A stretch of 32,096 bases of DNA from Chryseobacterium gleum (GTDB taxonomy: Bacteria; Bacteroidota; Bacteroidia; Flavobacteriales_D; Crocinitomicaceae): contig CAMDMY010000028.1 of the NCBI GenBank assembly GCA_945902775.1, forward strand, positions 1 through 32,096, in the 5' to 3' direction. Shown piece after piece: positions 1-8,150 of this stretch. The notes beneath the pieces are model-generated. The model made no database searches. It was given only the letters and a program-made list of their open reading frames with translations, and had not been told where the DNA came from. A program made the translations under genes and the position numbers. Every line of letters starts with the position of its first letter. Positions within the stretch are counted from its first letter, which is position 1.

Positions 1-717
1 GATTCATATAATTTTATGGGAAGTATTTACACGTCAACTGGAAAAAATGATATTGCCGCGGAAAAAGTTTCTTTATCGTTTAAATTAGCTAAATCAAATG
101 GTTATAAGAAAGGTATGGTTGATTCGTATAATATTGATGCATGGAACAAAAAAGAATTATTTACTGATAGTAATATGATTGTTGTAGATATACTTTCACA
201 AGCTAAAACTGCTCTCACAATGTCTATGGATATTGGATATAAAGAAGGAATAGCAGAAGCTTATAACAATTTGGAAACTTTTTATGAAAATAAAAAAGAA
301 TATAAAATGGCAAATAAATATGCGAAATTAGCGTTATCACTTGCTGATTCTATCGGCTATACAATGGTAGTTGCTGATGCTTTAAATGATTTAGGTGACA
401 TTTGTTTTAAATACCATAATAATGCAGATTCAGCGATTTACTATTACAAACTATCAATTGAAAAAGCAAAGTTTGGAAGTTATAATGATTGCGGTATTTA
501 CAAGGAAGGTATAGTAGATTCTTACAATAAAATTGGGAATGTTTATTTAAAGAAAAAGAAAAAAGATAGTGCATTTGAAAATTTCTTTCACGCACTTGAA
601 TTTGCTAAAGAAATTGATTACGAAGAAGGAATAAAAAATGCAAAAGATGGAATTAGTTTAACTAAGGGTGAATTACCATCAAAAGGAAAATCAAGAAAGC
701 TTAAAATAATTAATTGA
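1..717 (+). CDS. TPR-repeat protein, 3' part (5' end outside window)
   Basis: The reading frame is open from base 1, so the first in-frame ATG at 16 is internal and the gene begins upstream of the window. The visible 238 residues are made of tetratricopeptide-type helical repeats. A recurring pattern such as KEGIVDSYNKIGNVY, KEGIAEAYNNLETFY and ADALNDLGDICF marks the A helices, with about 40-50 residues between them. The tail after the last repeat is short and lysine-rich (ELPSKGKSRKLKI). No catalytic domain is visible in this part; whether one lies upstream cannot be seen. The CHASE2 gene follows on the same strand after about 120 bp, and TPR proteins are common partners in CHASE2/CHAT neighbourhoods. 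Role inferred: protein-protein scaffold. The TPR assignment is secure, the function is not. Confidence 0.75.
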   Translation, partial: DSYNFMGSIYTSTGKNDIAAEKVSLSFKLAKSNGYKKGMVDSYNIDAWNKKELFTDSNMIVVDILSQAKTALTMSMDIGYKEGIAEAYNNLETFYENKKEYKMANKYAKLALSLADSIGYTMVVADALNDLGDICFKYHNNADSAIYYYKLSIEKAKFGSYNDCGIYKEGIVDSYNKIGNVYLKKKKKDSAFENFFHALEFAKEIDYEEGIKNAKDGISLTKGELPSKGKSRKLKIIN

Positions 718-745
718 AAAAAATATAGGTATAACAGTATTTTTG
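714..745 (+). promoter_or_regulatory. Possible Bacteroidota sigma-A promoter before CHASE2 gene
   Basis: TTG at 714-716 and TATTTTTG at 738-745 are separated by 21 bases, which fits the TTG / TAnnTTTG promoter pattern described for Flavobacterium. It lies about 90 bp before the CHASE2 start and overlaps the stop region of the TPR gene, so it could drive the CHASE2 and secreted-protein pair. Such AT-rich matches arise by chance, so confidence is low. Confidence 0.3.
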
Positions 746-836
746 AATAATTCAAAGGTTTTAAATATTTAATTATTTCAGTTTTTAATTGATTTTTTCA
801 ACTTAAAAACTCTGTTTCATATTTAAGTTGAATACT

Positions 837-2021
837 ATGTTAACGAAAAAATATATAATTAAATTTATCTACTTTTATATATCAAGTAAGATTATTATTT
901 ATTTATTATCATTTATAATGAATATTAATTTTCTTCAAATTTTTAAAATTGAAGATCTTGGAAACCCAGATTTAGAGTGGAATGATTTACATTATAAAAC
1001 TGTAGATACTCAAAATGATTCAAATTACACAAGAGAAAAAAGTGTTGTATTAATAAATTCAGGCACACTTGATGAAGATTCTTTTCGATTAGAGTTAGCT
1101 CAAGTTATTTCAAAAATTAAACAATTTAATCCAAAATCAATTGGAATAGATATCGATTTTGATAATGATTCAAAAATTGGAACAAAAGAATTAATAAACG
1201 TAATAAATTACGATACAAGAATTGTAGTAGCTAGTGATACAACTACAAATCGTAAATTCAAGGTTGATTTTAAAGCAAAAAAAGGGGTTGTAAATTTTCC
1301 TAATACGAATTATGGAAGTATTAGAAGTTATTTTAGTGATGATTCAACTTTTGGTCATAGGTTAGCGAAAATAGCCTATCCAAATAGAATTAAAAATGAA
1401 TTATCTAAAAACAAAGAATTTACCATTCATTATTCAACTTTAGAAGGAGGAATTGCTAATTGTGATTCTTTTGCAACTACTGGAATTAATGATTTTAAAT
1501 TCATAAATGCTGATAATTTATTAAATAAGCTTGATCAAGTTGAATTTTATAAAGATCAAATTAAAAATAAGATTATAATTATTGGACATTTAGGAGAAAT
1601 TTTAAATGATTCAAATGATAAACATAGAGTACCTTGTGATACATCCCAATTTATTTTAAGAGATAAAAAAATGTATGGCGCTGTAATACATGCAAATGCA
1701 ATCGAAAACATAATTCATCCATCTTCTCGTTATTTAGAACTTAACAAATTTGAAAATATGTTACTTGAGGAAATATTATTTATTATTTTTTTGTGTCTCT
1801 TATTTTGTGAATTTGGTAGATTAATCAATATTTTAATTTTAGTTATCTTGTCTATCATTTATATTATTTTTATTATTAAAATAATGGATTTTAAAATTTA
1901 TATTAAGGTCTCTAATACTTTATTGTATTTACTTATAATAGAAGAATTTTACGATGTATTGCATCCTTATTATTTAAAGTTTTTAAAAAAATTAAAATTT
2001 GATAACCATGAAAAAAAATAA
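837..2021 (+). CDS. CHASE2-domain membrane sensor protein
   Basis: A 394-residue protein starting at ATG 837; a TTG three codons earlier is also open, but ATG is preferred. Order: an N-terminal hydrophobic segment (about residues 8-32), an extracytoplasmic CHASE2 sensory domain (about 50-290), then C-terminal membrane helices (about 310-380) and a short basic tail. The CHASE2 signature is visible as SVVLINSG followed by an alpha helix and NPKSIGIDIDF near residue 100, then IIIIGHLGE and a conserved region YGAVIHANAIENI before the helices. CHASE2 is normally an extracellular sensor fused to kinases, cyclases or other outputs; here no output domain follows, so signalling must pass through partners. 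The next gene starts inside the last codons of this one, suggesting translational coupling. The ligand is unknown. Confidence 0.8.
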   Translation: MLTKKYIIKFIYFYISSKIIIYLLSFIMNINFLQIFKIEDLGNPDLEWNDLHYKTVDTQNDSNYTREKSVVLINSGTLDEDSFRLELAQVISKIKQFNPKSIGIDIDFDNDSKIGTKELINVINYDTRIVVASDTTTNRKFKVDFKAKKGVVNFPNTNYGSIRSYFSDDSTFGHRLAKIAYPNRIKNELSKNKEFTIHYSTLEGGIANCDSFATTGINDFKFINADNLLNKLDQVEFYKDQIKNKIIIIGHLGEILNDSNDKHRVPCDTSQFILRDKKMYGAVIHANAIENIIHPSSRYLELNKFENMLLEEILFIIFLCLLFCEFGRLINILILVILSIIYIIFIIKIMDFKIYIKVSNTLLYLLIIEEFYDVLHPYYLKFLKKLKFDNHEKK

Positions 2022-2814
2022 AATCATCTCTCTAAGTTTAGTATTAATTTCTTTTCTATTAAATGTAAACACTTTAAATTCTCAAACCATTTTTATCAAA
2101 ATTAAAAAAGGGAGTATTTTTAAAAATAATGATAAATTAATATCTGAAACATCAATTTTTAAACTCGATAAGAATGATACATTAAAAGTTGAAAGAGCAA
2201 TTGTTGTTGCTCAAATAGATAAATCGTATATAGAGATTCCTAAAAGATCAAAACCTTATACTTTTAAGGATATAGCAAGTTTAAAAACTTCAGACAAAAA
2301 GACAAAAAAATCGTCTTTAAGTGTATTTGATGCCGTTCTTACAAATTCCTTACAAAAGAACACTAAAAATGTTGGTTTAGTAACTCGAGGTTTCAGTAGA
2401 GATGCAGGATTTTTCTCTCCATCAGATAGTTTGTATATATTATCAGATACAGTTTTACTTGACTTTGGAAACGAAAACACGAATCTTTTGTCAAATTTAA
2501 TTGTTAAAAATATTGAAACTGGGAAAGTATATTATGATGATAAACCTATTTATAATGAGGTTGCTCTAATCGATTTACCAACTGGTGAATACTCTTGGGT
2601 TTATACAATGTCAATAAACGAGAATAATAAAAAGTCAACATCTATTTATGAAAATATTTTTAGGATTCCTAATAGTGAATTTAAATCCGATTTTTATAAA
2701 AAATATGATTCTTTCAAAACTTTTTTAAATGATGAAACTGGTTTTACCGAAGATTTAAAAACCATCTTGATAAAAGAGTTTTATGAAAATGAAATGGTGT
2801 TTTTAAATGAGTAA
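2008..2814 (+). CDS. Secreted beta-rich protein coupled to CHASE2
   Basis: A 268-residue protein; ATG 2008 is chosen because it begins a clear Sec signal peptide (MKKNKIISLSLVLISFLLN, then NTLNSQ). It overlaps the end of the CHASE2 gene by 14 bases. The first 60 mature residues read as short beta strands (IKIKKGSIFKNND, DTLKVERAIVVAQID, SYIEIPKRSKPYTF), a layout like a FecR or SH3-like beta domain. A middle segment holds a Ser-rich DAGFFSPSDS stretch, and the C-terminal part again looks like a beta domain with an acidic end. I do not recognise the family with certainty. Coupling to the CHASE2 gene suggests an extracytoplasmic partner of that sensor. No catalytic motif was seen. Confidence 0.6.
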   Translation: MKKNKIISLSLVLISFLLNVNTLNSQTIFIKIKKGSIFKNNDKLISETSIFKLDKNDTLKVERAIVVAQIDKSYIEIPKRSKPYTFKDIASLKTSDKKTKKSSLSVFDAVLTNSLQKNTKNVGLVTRGFSRDAGFFSPSDSLYILSDTVLLDFGNENTNLLSNLIVKNIETGKVYYDDKPIYNEVALIDLPTGEYSWVYTMSINENNKKSTSIYENIFRIPNSEFKSDFYKKYDSFKTFLNDETGFTEDLKTILIKEFYENEMVFLNE

Positions 2815-3055
2815 TAAGTGAAATCTAAAATTTTTTATTCAATATAATTTTTAAAATTCTTATTTTCATTTTATAATTTATCTTTTTTGAATATTTGGAA
2901 AATCAATACTATTTAATCTGATGAATTTCAAGTATTATTACATATATATTAGATAAAACTGAAAATGAATGAGCAAAAATAACATCTCTTTCATCATTTT
3001 AAATTGATAAATAAGTTGAAATTTGACTGTGTTGATTAAAAATAAAAACTAAAGA

Positions 3056-3236
3056 CTAATAAACTCCAGCCTCCAAAAACATACGGTCAACATCTTTACA
3101 ATCTACCATTTTATCGACGATTGCGTCAACATCAATCAACGGGATATTTGGGAAAATATCATCGATGTAAATCTCTTTCGAATTAATATAACCAACTAAA
3201 TCCCATTCAAAAGGGTGAATTTTCTGTGTAGTGTAT
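3056..3236 (-). pseudogene. C-terminal fragment of an unidentified gene
   Basis: Read on the minus strand, an open frame of about 60 codons has protein-like composition (HPFEWDLVGYINSKEIYIDD, then FPNIPLIDVDAIVDKM) and ends at TAG 3058-3056. A stop lies just upstream near 3236 and no start codon is present, so it looks like the surviving tail of a larger gene. The family was not recognised. The preceding stretch 2815-3055 is very AT-rich and shows nothing else I can support. Confidence 0.45.
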
Positions 3237-3418
3237 TATTAAAAGATTATATGATGAAGTTTCTTTATCGCTTGAAAACGAAGATTTAGGAAAAGCCTTC
3301 AATGAGAAAATAACTTCAAAATCAGGTGTTCGATTAATTAATTTTGAAAATTTCAAAAAAACTCTTTTTAACTTACAGGCTTATCGGGATAGTGTCTCGA
3401 TACTTTCTAAATTTTAAG
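3237..3418 (+). pseudogene. Second gene fragment, plus strand
   Basis: A plus-strand open frame (KRLYDEVSLSLENEDLGKAF, then KSGVRLINFENFKKTLFN) with ordinary codon use runs to TAA 3416-3418 but has no plausible start. It abuts the minus-strand fragment at about 3236, so two unrelated pieces have been joined there. Its last codons overlap a 24-base segment resembling an insertion-sequence end, so its final residues may come from the element and not from the original gene. Family unknown. Confidence 0.4.
3373..3396 (+). repeat. IS256-type terminal repeat-like scar
   Basis: TTACAGGCTTATCGGGATAG followed by TGTC matches 21 of 24 bases, including 13 in a row (TCGGGATAGTGTC), with 20352-20375, the end that follows the transposase remnant at 19711-20334. 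It lies at the edge of the restriction locus, just past the hsdR stop. It may be a leftover end of a related element. Confidence 0.45.
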
Positions 3419-3428
3419 ACATCCAATT

Positions 3429-6400
3429 CTAACGATTCTTCTTAAAATTCTCAGCTTGTTCAAAAATCTCTTTGTACACTTCATCTCGATCAACTGGGGG
3501 ATAACCATTGTCAGCCAACAAGATAATTAAGTCAACTTTTAATTCTGCTCTAATATCTTCTCGTTTTGACCAATCTGTGTATTTAGCTAAATCATCAACT
3601 ACTGTCTTAACTTCTTTAGATAGATGTATCAATTTGTCTTCGGGATAATCAAAATCGTATTTGTGGGCTAGTTCTTTTAGAATATCATAAAATGCTTTTT
3701 CTTCGAAATCTATTCCCATTTCTTTGAAAGAATCTTTTTCATCCTTTAAGGCATAATAAAGATTGATAATTTCGTCCGTAAATTCTTCTAAAACAATACT
3801 ATTTAGAACGTCATTCTCTTTTCGTTCGTTGTATTTATCGACTATGAACTTTAATTTATCCGTGAAATTTACTCCTTGTATTTTATTGACTTTCGATAAT
3901 TGACCGATTGCTTTTGCAAGTAATTGTTGTAATAGTTTAATCTTCGTATGAGGTAATTTTATTTTGTTGATTTTCTCCAAGTAATCGTCTTCGAAAATGT
4001 CTATTTCTTTTGCTGTATCGTCTCCTAGTTTGAAAATATCTTGAACTCCTTCGCTTTCGATGGCTTCTTTTATCATTTCTCTTACCTTCTTATTCATTTG
4101 CTCTGTGTCTGGAGCATTTCCTTTGGTAAGTTTATATACTATCGAACGTATAGCTAAGTAAAAATGAATATGATTACGTTGATCTTGTGTGAACTCATTT
4201 GCTCCTGAACATATATCGTAACCCGATTTCAAACGTTTCACGATGTCCATGAATCGTTTTTCTTTTTCTTGCGTTACTAATACAAATTCAGCTCCTTTAT
4301 TAAGTGTTTCTAATTGCTGTAATGCTGTTCCGTTGAAATAGTATATAGTATCGAATGTATGAAAAATATTTGCTAATAAATCTAGTTGGTCTTTTACAAT
4401 GATGATGGATTGAGTGATGTCTTCAAAATTGGTTCCATCCAACTTACTGTACATTGCCAATGCTAAATTCATTTCTTTTTTGATACCTATGTAATCCACA
4501 ACCAATCCTTTTTCTTTTCCTTCAAATTTTCGGTTGACACGTGAAATTGTTTGAATCAAATTGTGTCTTTGAATTGGTTTGTCAATGTATATGGTATCTA
4601 AGAATGGAACGTCAAATCCTGTTAGCCACATATCTACTACGATGGCAATTTTAAAGTTTGATTTTTCATTCTTGAATTGACGGTCTAATTCTTTTCTATA
4701 TTCCTTTGTACCAAGCATATTGTACATGTCTGCTTCATCATCTTGACCTCTTGTCATGATCATTTTAACACGTTCCATTGGCTTGATTTCTTTCTGCTCT
4801 TTTTCTGTTAATTCTACTCCGTCTTCAGCTATTTTGATTTCTTCCCATTCTGGACGAAGTGCGATTATTTCTTGATACAAATTCCATGCTATTGGACGAC
4901 TACTACATACAAACATTGCTTTTCCTTTTATAGTAGAACCTTCGTTTACACGGTTTTCATAATGTTTTACAAAATCTTCTGCAATGGCTTTTATTCTAAC
5001 TGGATCACCAATAATGGTGTTCATACTTGTTGTTGCTTGCTTACTTTCGTCTATTTGGTATTCGGATGCTCCTTCTCGAACACATTGGTCGTAATATTCT
5101 TCAATTTCTTTGACTTTATCGCTTTTTAAAACAACTTTTGCTGCTCTTCCTTCATAGACTAATTTTACCGTGATTTCATCTTTTACAGATTCTGTCATAG
5201 AATAAGAGTCTACAATTTCTCCAAACACATCAAGTGTTGAATCTATTGGTGTTCCTGTAAATCCTACGTAAGTTGCATTTGGTAAAGAGTCGTGAAGGTA
5301 TTTAGCAAAACCGTAGGTCTTTTTAACGCCATAAGTTGATATTACTAATTTTTGATCTAGATTCGTTTGACTTCTATGTGCTTCATCTGAGATACAGATT
5401 ACATTTGTTCTGTCTGTCAATAAATCGGTGTCTTCTGTGAATTTATGAATGGTTGTAAGAAATACTCCACCGCTTTTTCGGTCTTGTAATTGTGCTCTTA
5501 AATCACTTCGACTTTCAACGCTGATTACATTTTGATCACCTAGATAATCTTTTGCATTTGTGAATTGACTTGCTAATTGATCGTCTAAATCAGTTCTATC
5601 AGTAATAATTACTAATGTTGGATTTTTGAAATCTTTACTTTTCATCAAAAGTCGAGAAAGATACAGCATGGTATAACTTTTTCCACAGCCTGTTGCTCCG
5701 AAGTAAGTACCACCTTTTCCATCGCCGTTTGGACGTTGGTGAATTTTTATATTCTCGTATAATTTTCTTGCAGCGTAATATTGTGGGTAACGACAAACTA
5801 CTTTTTCGTCTTTTTTAGAAGTATCTGGTAAGTAGATGAAGTTATGAATGATGTCGCACAAACGTTCTTTATTCAACATTCCTTGCACCATAGTATACAT
5901 TGAAGAAATACCGTCTACTTCGGTTTCAGAACCTGCTATTTTTCTCCAAGCATAGAAAAATTCATACGAAGCAAAAAACGAACCTGCTTTGTTGTTTACA
6001 CCATCGCTAATTACACAAAAAGCATTGTATTTGAATAACTCAGGAATATCTCTTTTATACCGAACTGTTAATTGAACAAAAGCATCGTGAATCGTTGTAT
6101 TTTCTTTGATGGCTGTTTTAAATTCAAAAACAACTAAAGGCAATCCGTTTATGTATAAAATTCCATCAGGAATACGTTTGTGGTAACCAATTATTTCTAA
6201 CTGGTTTACAATTTTGTAGATGTTATTTTCAGTATTCGTATAATCTAAAAAATATACCCAAATATCTTTTTTACTTCGGTCTTCTCGTTTGAAAGCAAAA
6301 CCATCTGAAATTAGTTTCATAATGGCTTTGTTACTTTCATATATATCGGATGAAGGATAACTCTCTAATCGACGAATGATTAACTGAACTTCTTGTTCTG

Positions 6401-6566
6401 TTATTTCTTCATCTTCGTATCGTGATAATAAATAAGCTTTTAAATCTTCTTTAATGAGGACATCTGATGGCTCACGATGAATGCTTGAACCGAAAACGTG
6501 CGGAATTTCTTCTTGTTTTAGAAGTTCAATAAATGCTTGTTCGAGTTGGGCTTCAGTGAATTTCAT
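3429..6566 (-). CDS. hsdR: Type I restriction enzyme, motor/nuclease subunit HsdR
   Basis: This 1045-residue protein is the restriction subunit of a type I R-M complex; it translocates DNA using ATP and cleaves unmethylated DNA away from the target site. The N-terminal PD-(D/E)XK nuclease shows D134 (RIPDGILYI) and E148-x-K150 (VVFEFK). The SF2 helicase motor follows: Walker A GATGCGKS at 290-297, DEAH at 394-397, FTGTP at 436-440 and a later QTISRVNR motif VI. The C-terminal third is helical, as expected for HsdM contact. Length is normal. It is the last gene of the minus-strand hsd set and is separated from hsdM/hsdS by four accessory genes. A 420-bp gap, a terminator and a possible promoter precede it, so it is probably transcribed separately. 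The frame is intact. Confidence 0.95.
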   Translation of the reverse strand: MKFTEAQLEQAFIELLKQEEIPHVFGSSIHREPSDVLIKEDLKAYLLSRYEDEEITEQEVQLIIRRLESYPSSDIYESNKAIMKLISDGFAFKREDRSKKDIWVYFLDYTNTENNIYKIVNQLEIIGYHKRIPDGILYINGLPLVVFEFKTAIKENTTIHDAFVQLTVRYKRDIPELFKYNAFCVISDGVNNKAGSFFASYEFFYAWRKIAGSETEVDGISSMYTMVQGMLNKERLCDIIHNFIYLPDTSKKDEKVVCRYPQYYAARKLYENIKIHQRPNGDGKGGTYFGATGCGKSYTMLYLSRLLMKSKDFKNPTLVIITDRTDLDDQLASQFTNAKDYLGDQNVISVESRSDLRAQLQDRKSGGVFLTTIHKFTEDTDLLTDRTNVICISDEAHRSQTNLDQKLVISTYGVKKTYGFAKYLHDSLPNATYVGFTGTPIDSTLDVFGEIVDSYSMTESVKDEITVKLVYEGRAAKVVLKSDKVKEIEEYYDQCVREGASEYQIDESKQATTSMNTIIGDPVRIKAIAEDFVKHYENRVNEGSTIKGKAMFVCSSRPIAWNLYQEIIALRPEWEEIKIAEDGVELTEKEQKEIKPMERVKMIMTRGQDDEADMYNMLGTKEYRKELDRQFKNEKSNFKIAIVVDMWLTGFDVPFLDTIYIDKPIQRHNLIQTISRVNRKFEGKEKGLVVDYIGIKKEMNLALAMYSKLDGTNFEDITQSIIIVKDQLDLLANIFHTFDTIYYFNGTALQQLETLNKGAEFVLVTQEKEKRFMDIVKRLKSGYDICSGANEFTQDQRNHIHFYLAIRSIVYKLTKGNAPDTEQMNKKVREMIKEAIESEGVQDIFKLGDDTAKEIDIFEDDYLEKINKIKLPHTKIKLLQQLLAKAIGQLSKVNKIQGVNFTDKLKFIVDKYNERKENDVLNSIVLEEFTDEIINLYYALKDEKDSFKEMGIDFEEKAFYDILKELAHKYDFDYPEDKLIHLSKEVKTVVDDLAKYTDWSKREDIRAELKVDLIILLADNGYPPVDRDEVYKEIFEQAENFKKNR

Positions 6567-6675
6567 CTTTTAATTTTCATTTAAAATCGTACAAGAACAT
6601 TTATATTATATCTAAATGATTCTTTTTAAAGCTATGTTCAATAAAATCAATTGTTTTCATTTTATTTACTTAAAA

Positions 6676-6683
6676 CAAATATA
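6676..6683 (-). promoter_or_regulatory. Possible -7 box for hsdR
   Basis: On the minus strand TATATTTG fits TAnnTTTG and lies about 110 bp before the hsdR start. No good TTG box was found at the usual distance upstream. The gap 6567-6986 otherwise contains only the hairpin at 6883-6918 and AT-rich DNA. A separate promoter would explain how hsdR is expressed after the terminator. Confidence 0.3.
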
Positions 6684-6875
6684 ACAAAATGCCTAGTTTA
6701 TTTATTAAAACTGATGAAATGTTTCTTATTCTTAATTAGAACTAATTTGGAAAGTTGTTGATTTAATATTATCTTAATTAAGAGAAGACTGACCATGGAT
6801 TTTCATATCGCAAACATTTATTATTTTTTCTTATGAAATAAGAGTGAAAATTTTCATAATTCAACTTATTTAGAT

Positions 6876-6918
6876 AAAAAGAGGTAAAATAAGTAGATTT
6901 AAATCTATCTATTTTACC
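6876..6918 (-). terminator. Hairpin terminator after PD-(D/E)XK gene
   Basis: A 36-bp near-perfect palindrome (GGTAAAATAAGTAGATTT at 6883-6900 against AAATCTATCTATTTTACC at 6901-6918, two mismatched pairs) is followed on the minus strand by CTCTTTTTATC. It lies about 70 bp past the stop of the PD-(D/E)XK gene and probably ends that transcript. A protein-binding dyad is the alternative. Confidence 0.5.
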
Positions 6919-6986
6919 AATTTAGTTATAAATAAGATTTTTTTAGTTCTATTTCCTTCTTATTTTATTGCGGGGGAAATGATTTG

Positions 6987-8093
6987 TTATTCTAACAAAA
7001 ACTTTTCTTCCCATTCAGAAATATCTTTATTAGGATAAAATTCACGAATTGCTTTAAGAGTAACATCTGCAAAATCAGTTCGAATTTTAGAAACTACAAA
7101 ATCTGCAAAGTTTTCTAATTGTTCAATAGTAATAGTATAATCTATGCTTCCAAAGTGAACATAATCTTTTACATCATTTCCACGTTTCATTGCTTTGAAT
7201 TGAGCATTTTCTTTAAGCAATTCTATTAATTTTTCTTTCTTTGCTCTATCATCACGTTTTAATTCTAAGATAAGTGTAAATTTCAATTCCCCATTTAAAA
7301 TTGGTTTTGTGATAATTGTTAAATACGTATCAAGGTGATTTTTTTCATCCCAAAAGTTTTTCCAATCTAAGGTGTTCCCATAGGTTTGCCAACCAATTTT
7401 GTCTGCGATTAACTGTAATTGATTGTTTAAAAACTCTTGACCTGAAAGCAATGTTTCGTGTACTTTCTTTACTTTTTGTGCGTTCTCAAAATAAAATTTA
7501 GCCTGTTCGTTCATTTGGTAAGATTTACTTAAATTTTCAATTGTTTTAATAAAATCAGTGATGTATACTTTGTAATTTAAAGGAATCTCGTTTGAAAAAC
7601 CTTTCGCTTTGATTTTAGTTAACCATTCAAGATGTGTGATATTGATGAATTTATCTTTTACGGTTAATGGAATACCATGTGGCTCAAGGGTTAATAAAAC
7701 ACCTACTTTTTCTTCCTCTTTGATTTTGAAGTGATTCCAATAATCTTCTAAATCATTGTGAAGCCAAAAATATAATTTATTCTCAATGATGATGGTGTTT
7801 TTACTTAATCTATCTTGAATCACAATATCCACTCTTCCTTTTTCTGTGCTCACTTCTGTTTGAGCTAGGGGAGAGGCAAATGTAAATTTCTTGTTGCTTT
7901 TTTGATGAATAATTTCTAGCAAACTGTCTAAAAATAGTTCTCTAACATTTGATTCAGGAACATTTATGAAAAAAGCATAAATAGAACTATTAATATTCTC
8001 ATGCCCTTGCTTTCTGATGATTTCTAAAAAGCCTGGAAAATTTTTAATAGATTCAGGGATACGTTGTGATATAAATTGTTGAAGGTCTTGCAT
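6987..8093 (-). CDS. PD-(D/E)XK nuclease superfamily protein
   Basis: A 368-residue protein. The N-terminal half carries a PD-(D/E)XK core: D89 in KGRVDIVIQD and E104-N-K106 in TIIIENKLYFW, with a hydrophobic strand before each, followed by helix DLEDYWNHF. This matches PDDEXK_4-type nucleases that occur in defence loci. The C-terminal half (about 200-368) includes a long polar helix and an alpha/beta segment (LTIITKPILNGELKFTLILE) of unknown role. It lies between the DUF262 gene (58 bp upstream) and a terminator. It could be a restriction-type nuclease working with DUF262 or an independent anti-phage effector. The fold call is good; target and partner are inferred. Confidence 0.75.
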   Translation of the reverse strand: MQDLQQFISQRIPESIKNFPGFLEIIRKQGHENINSSIYAFFINVPESNVRELFLDSLLEIIHQKSNKKFTFASPLAQTEVSTEKGRVDIVIQDRLSKNTIIIENKLYFWLHNDLEDYWNHFKIKEEEKVGVLLTLEPHGIPLTVKDKFINITHLEWLTKIKAKGFSNEIPLNYKVYITDFIKTIENLSKSYQMNEQAKFYFENAQKVKKVHETLLSGQEFLNNQLQLIADKIGWQTYGNTLDWKNFWDEKNHLDTYLTIITKPILNGELKFTLILELKRDDRAKKEKLIELLKENAQFKAMKRGNDVKDYVHFGSIDYTITIEQLENFADFVVSKIRTDFADVTLKAIREFYPNKDISEWEEKFLLE

Positions 8094-8150
8094 TTCTGTA
8101 TTTTGACTTTAAATGAACTTATTTATAAAATAGATTAATTAATATCGCTT

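Noticed and set aside
407-595. Antisense open frames here and in other long genes
   Set aside because: They lie fully within well-supported coding sequence on the other strand and show no protein-like composition.
6599-6658. A 19-codon ATG frame before hsdR (MKTIDFIEHSFKKNHLDII) as a leader peptide
   Set aside because: Such short frames are common in AT-rich DNA; there is no attenuator-like structure and no sign of conservation.
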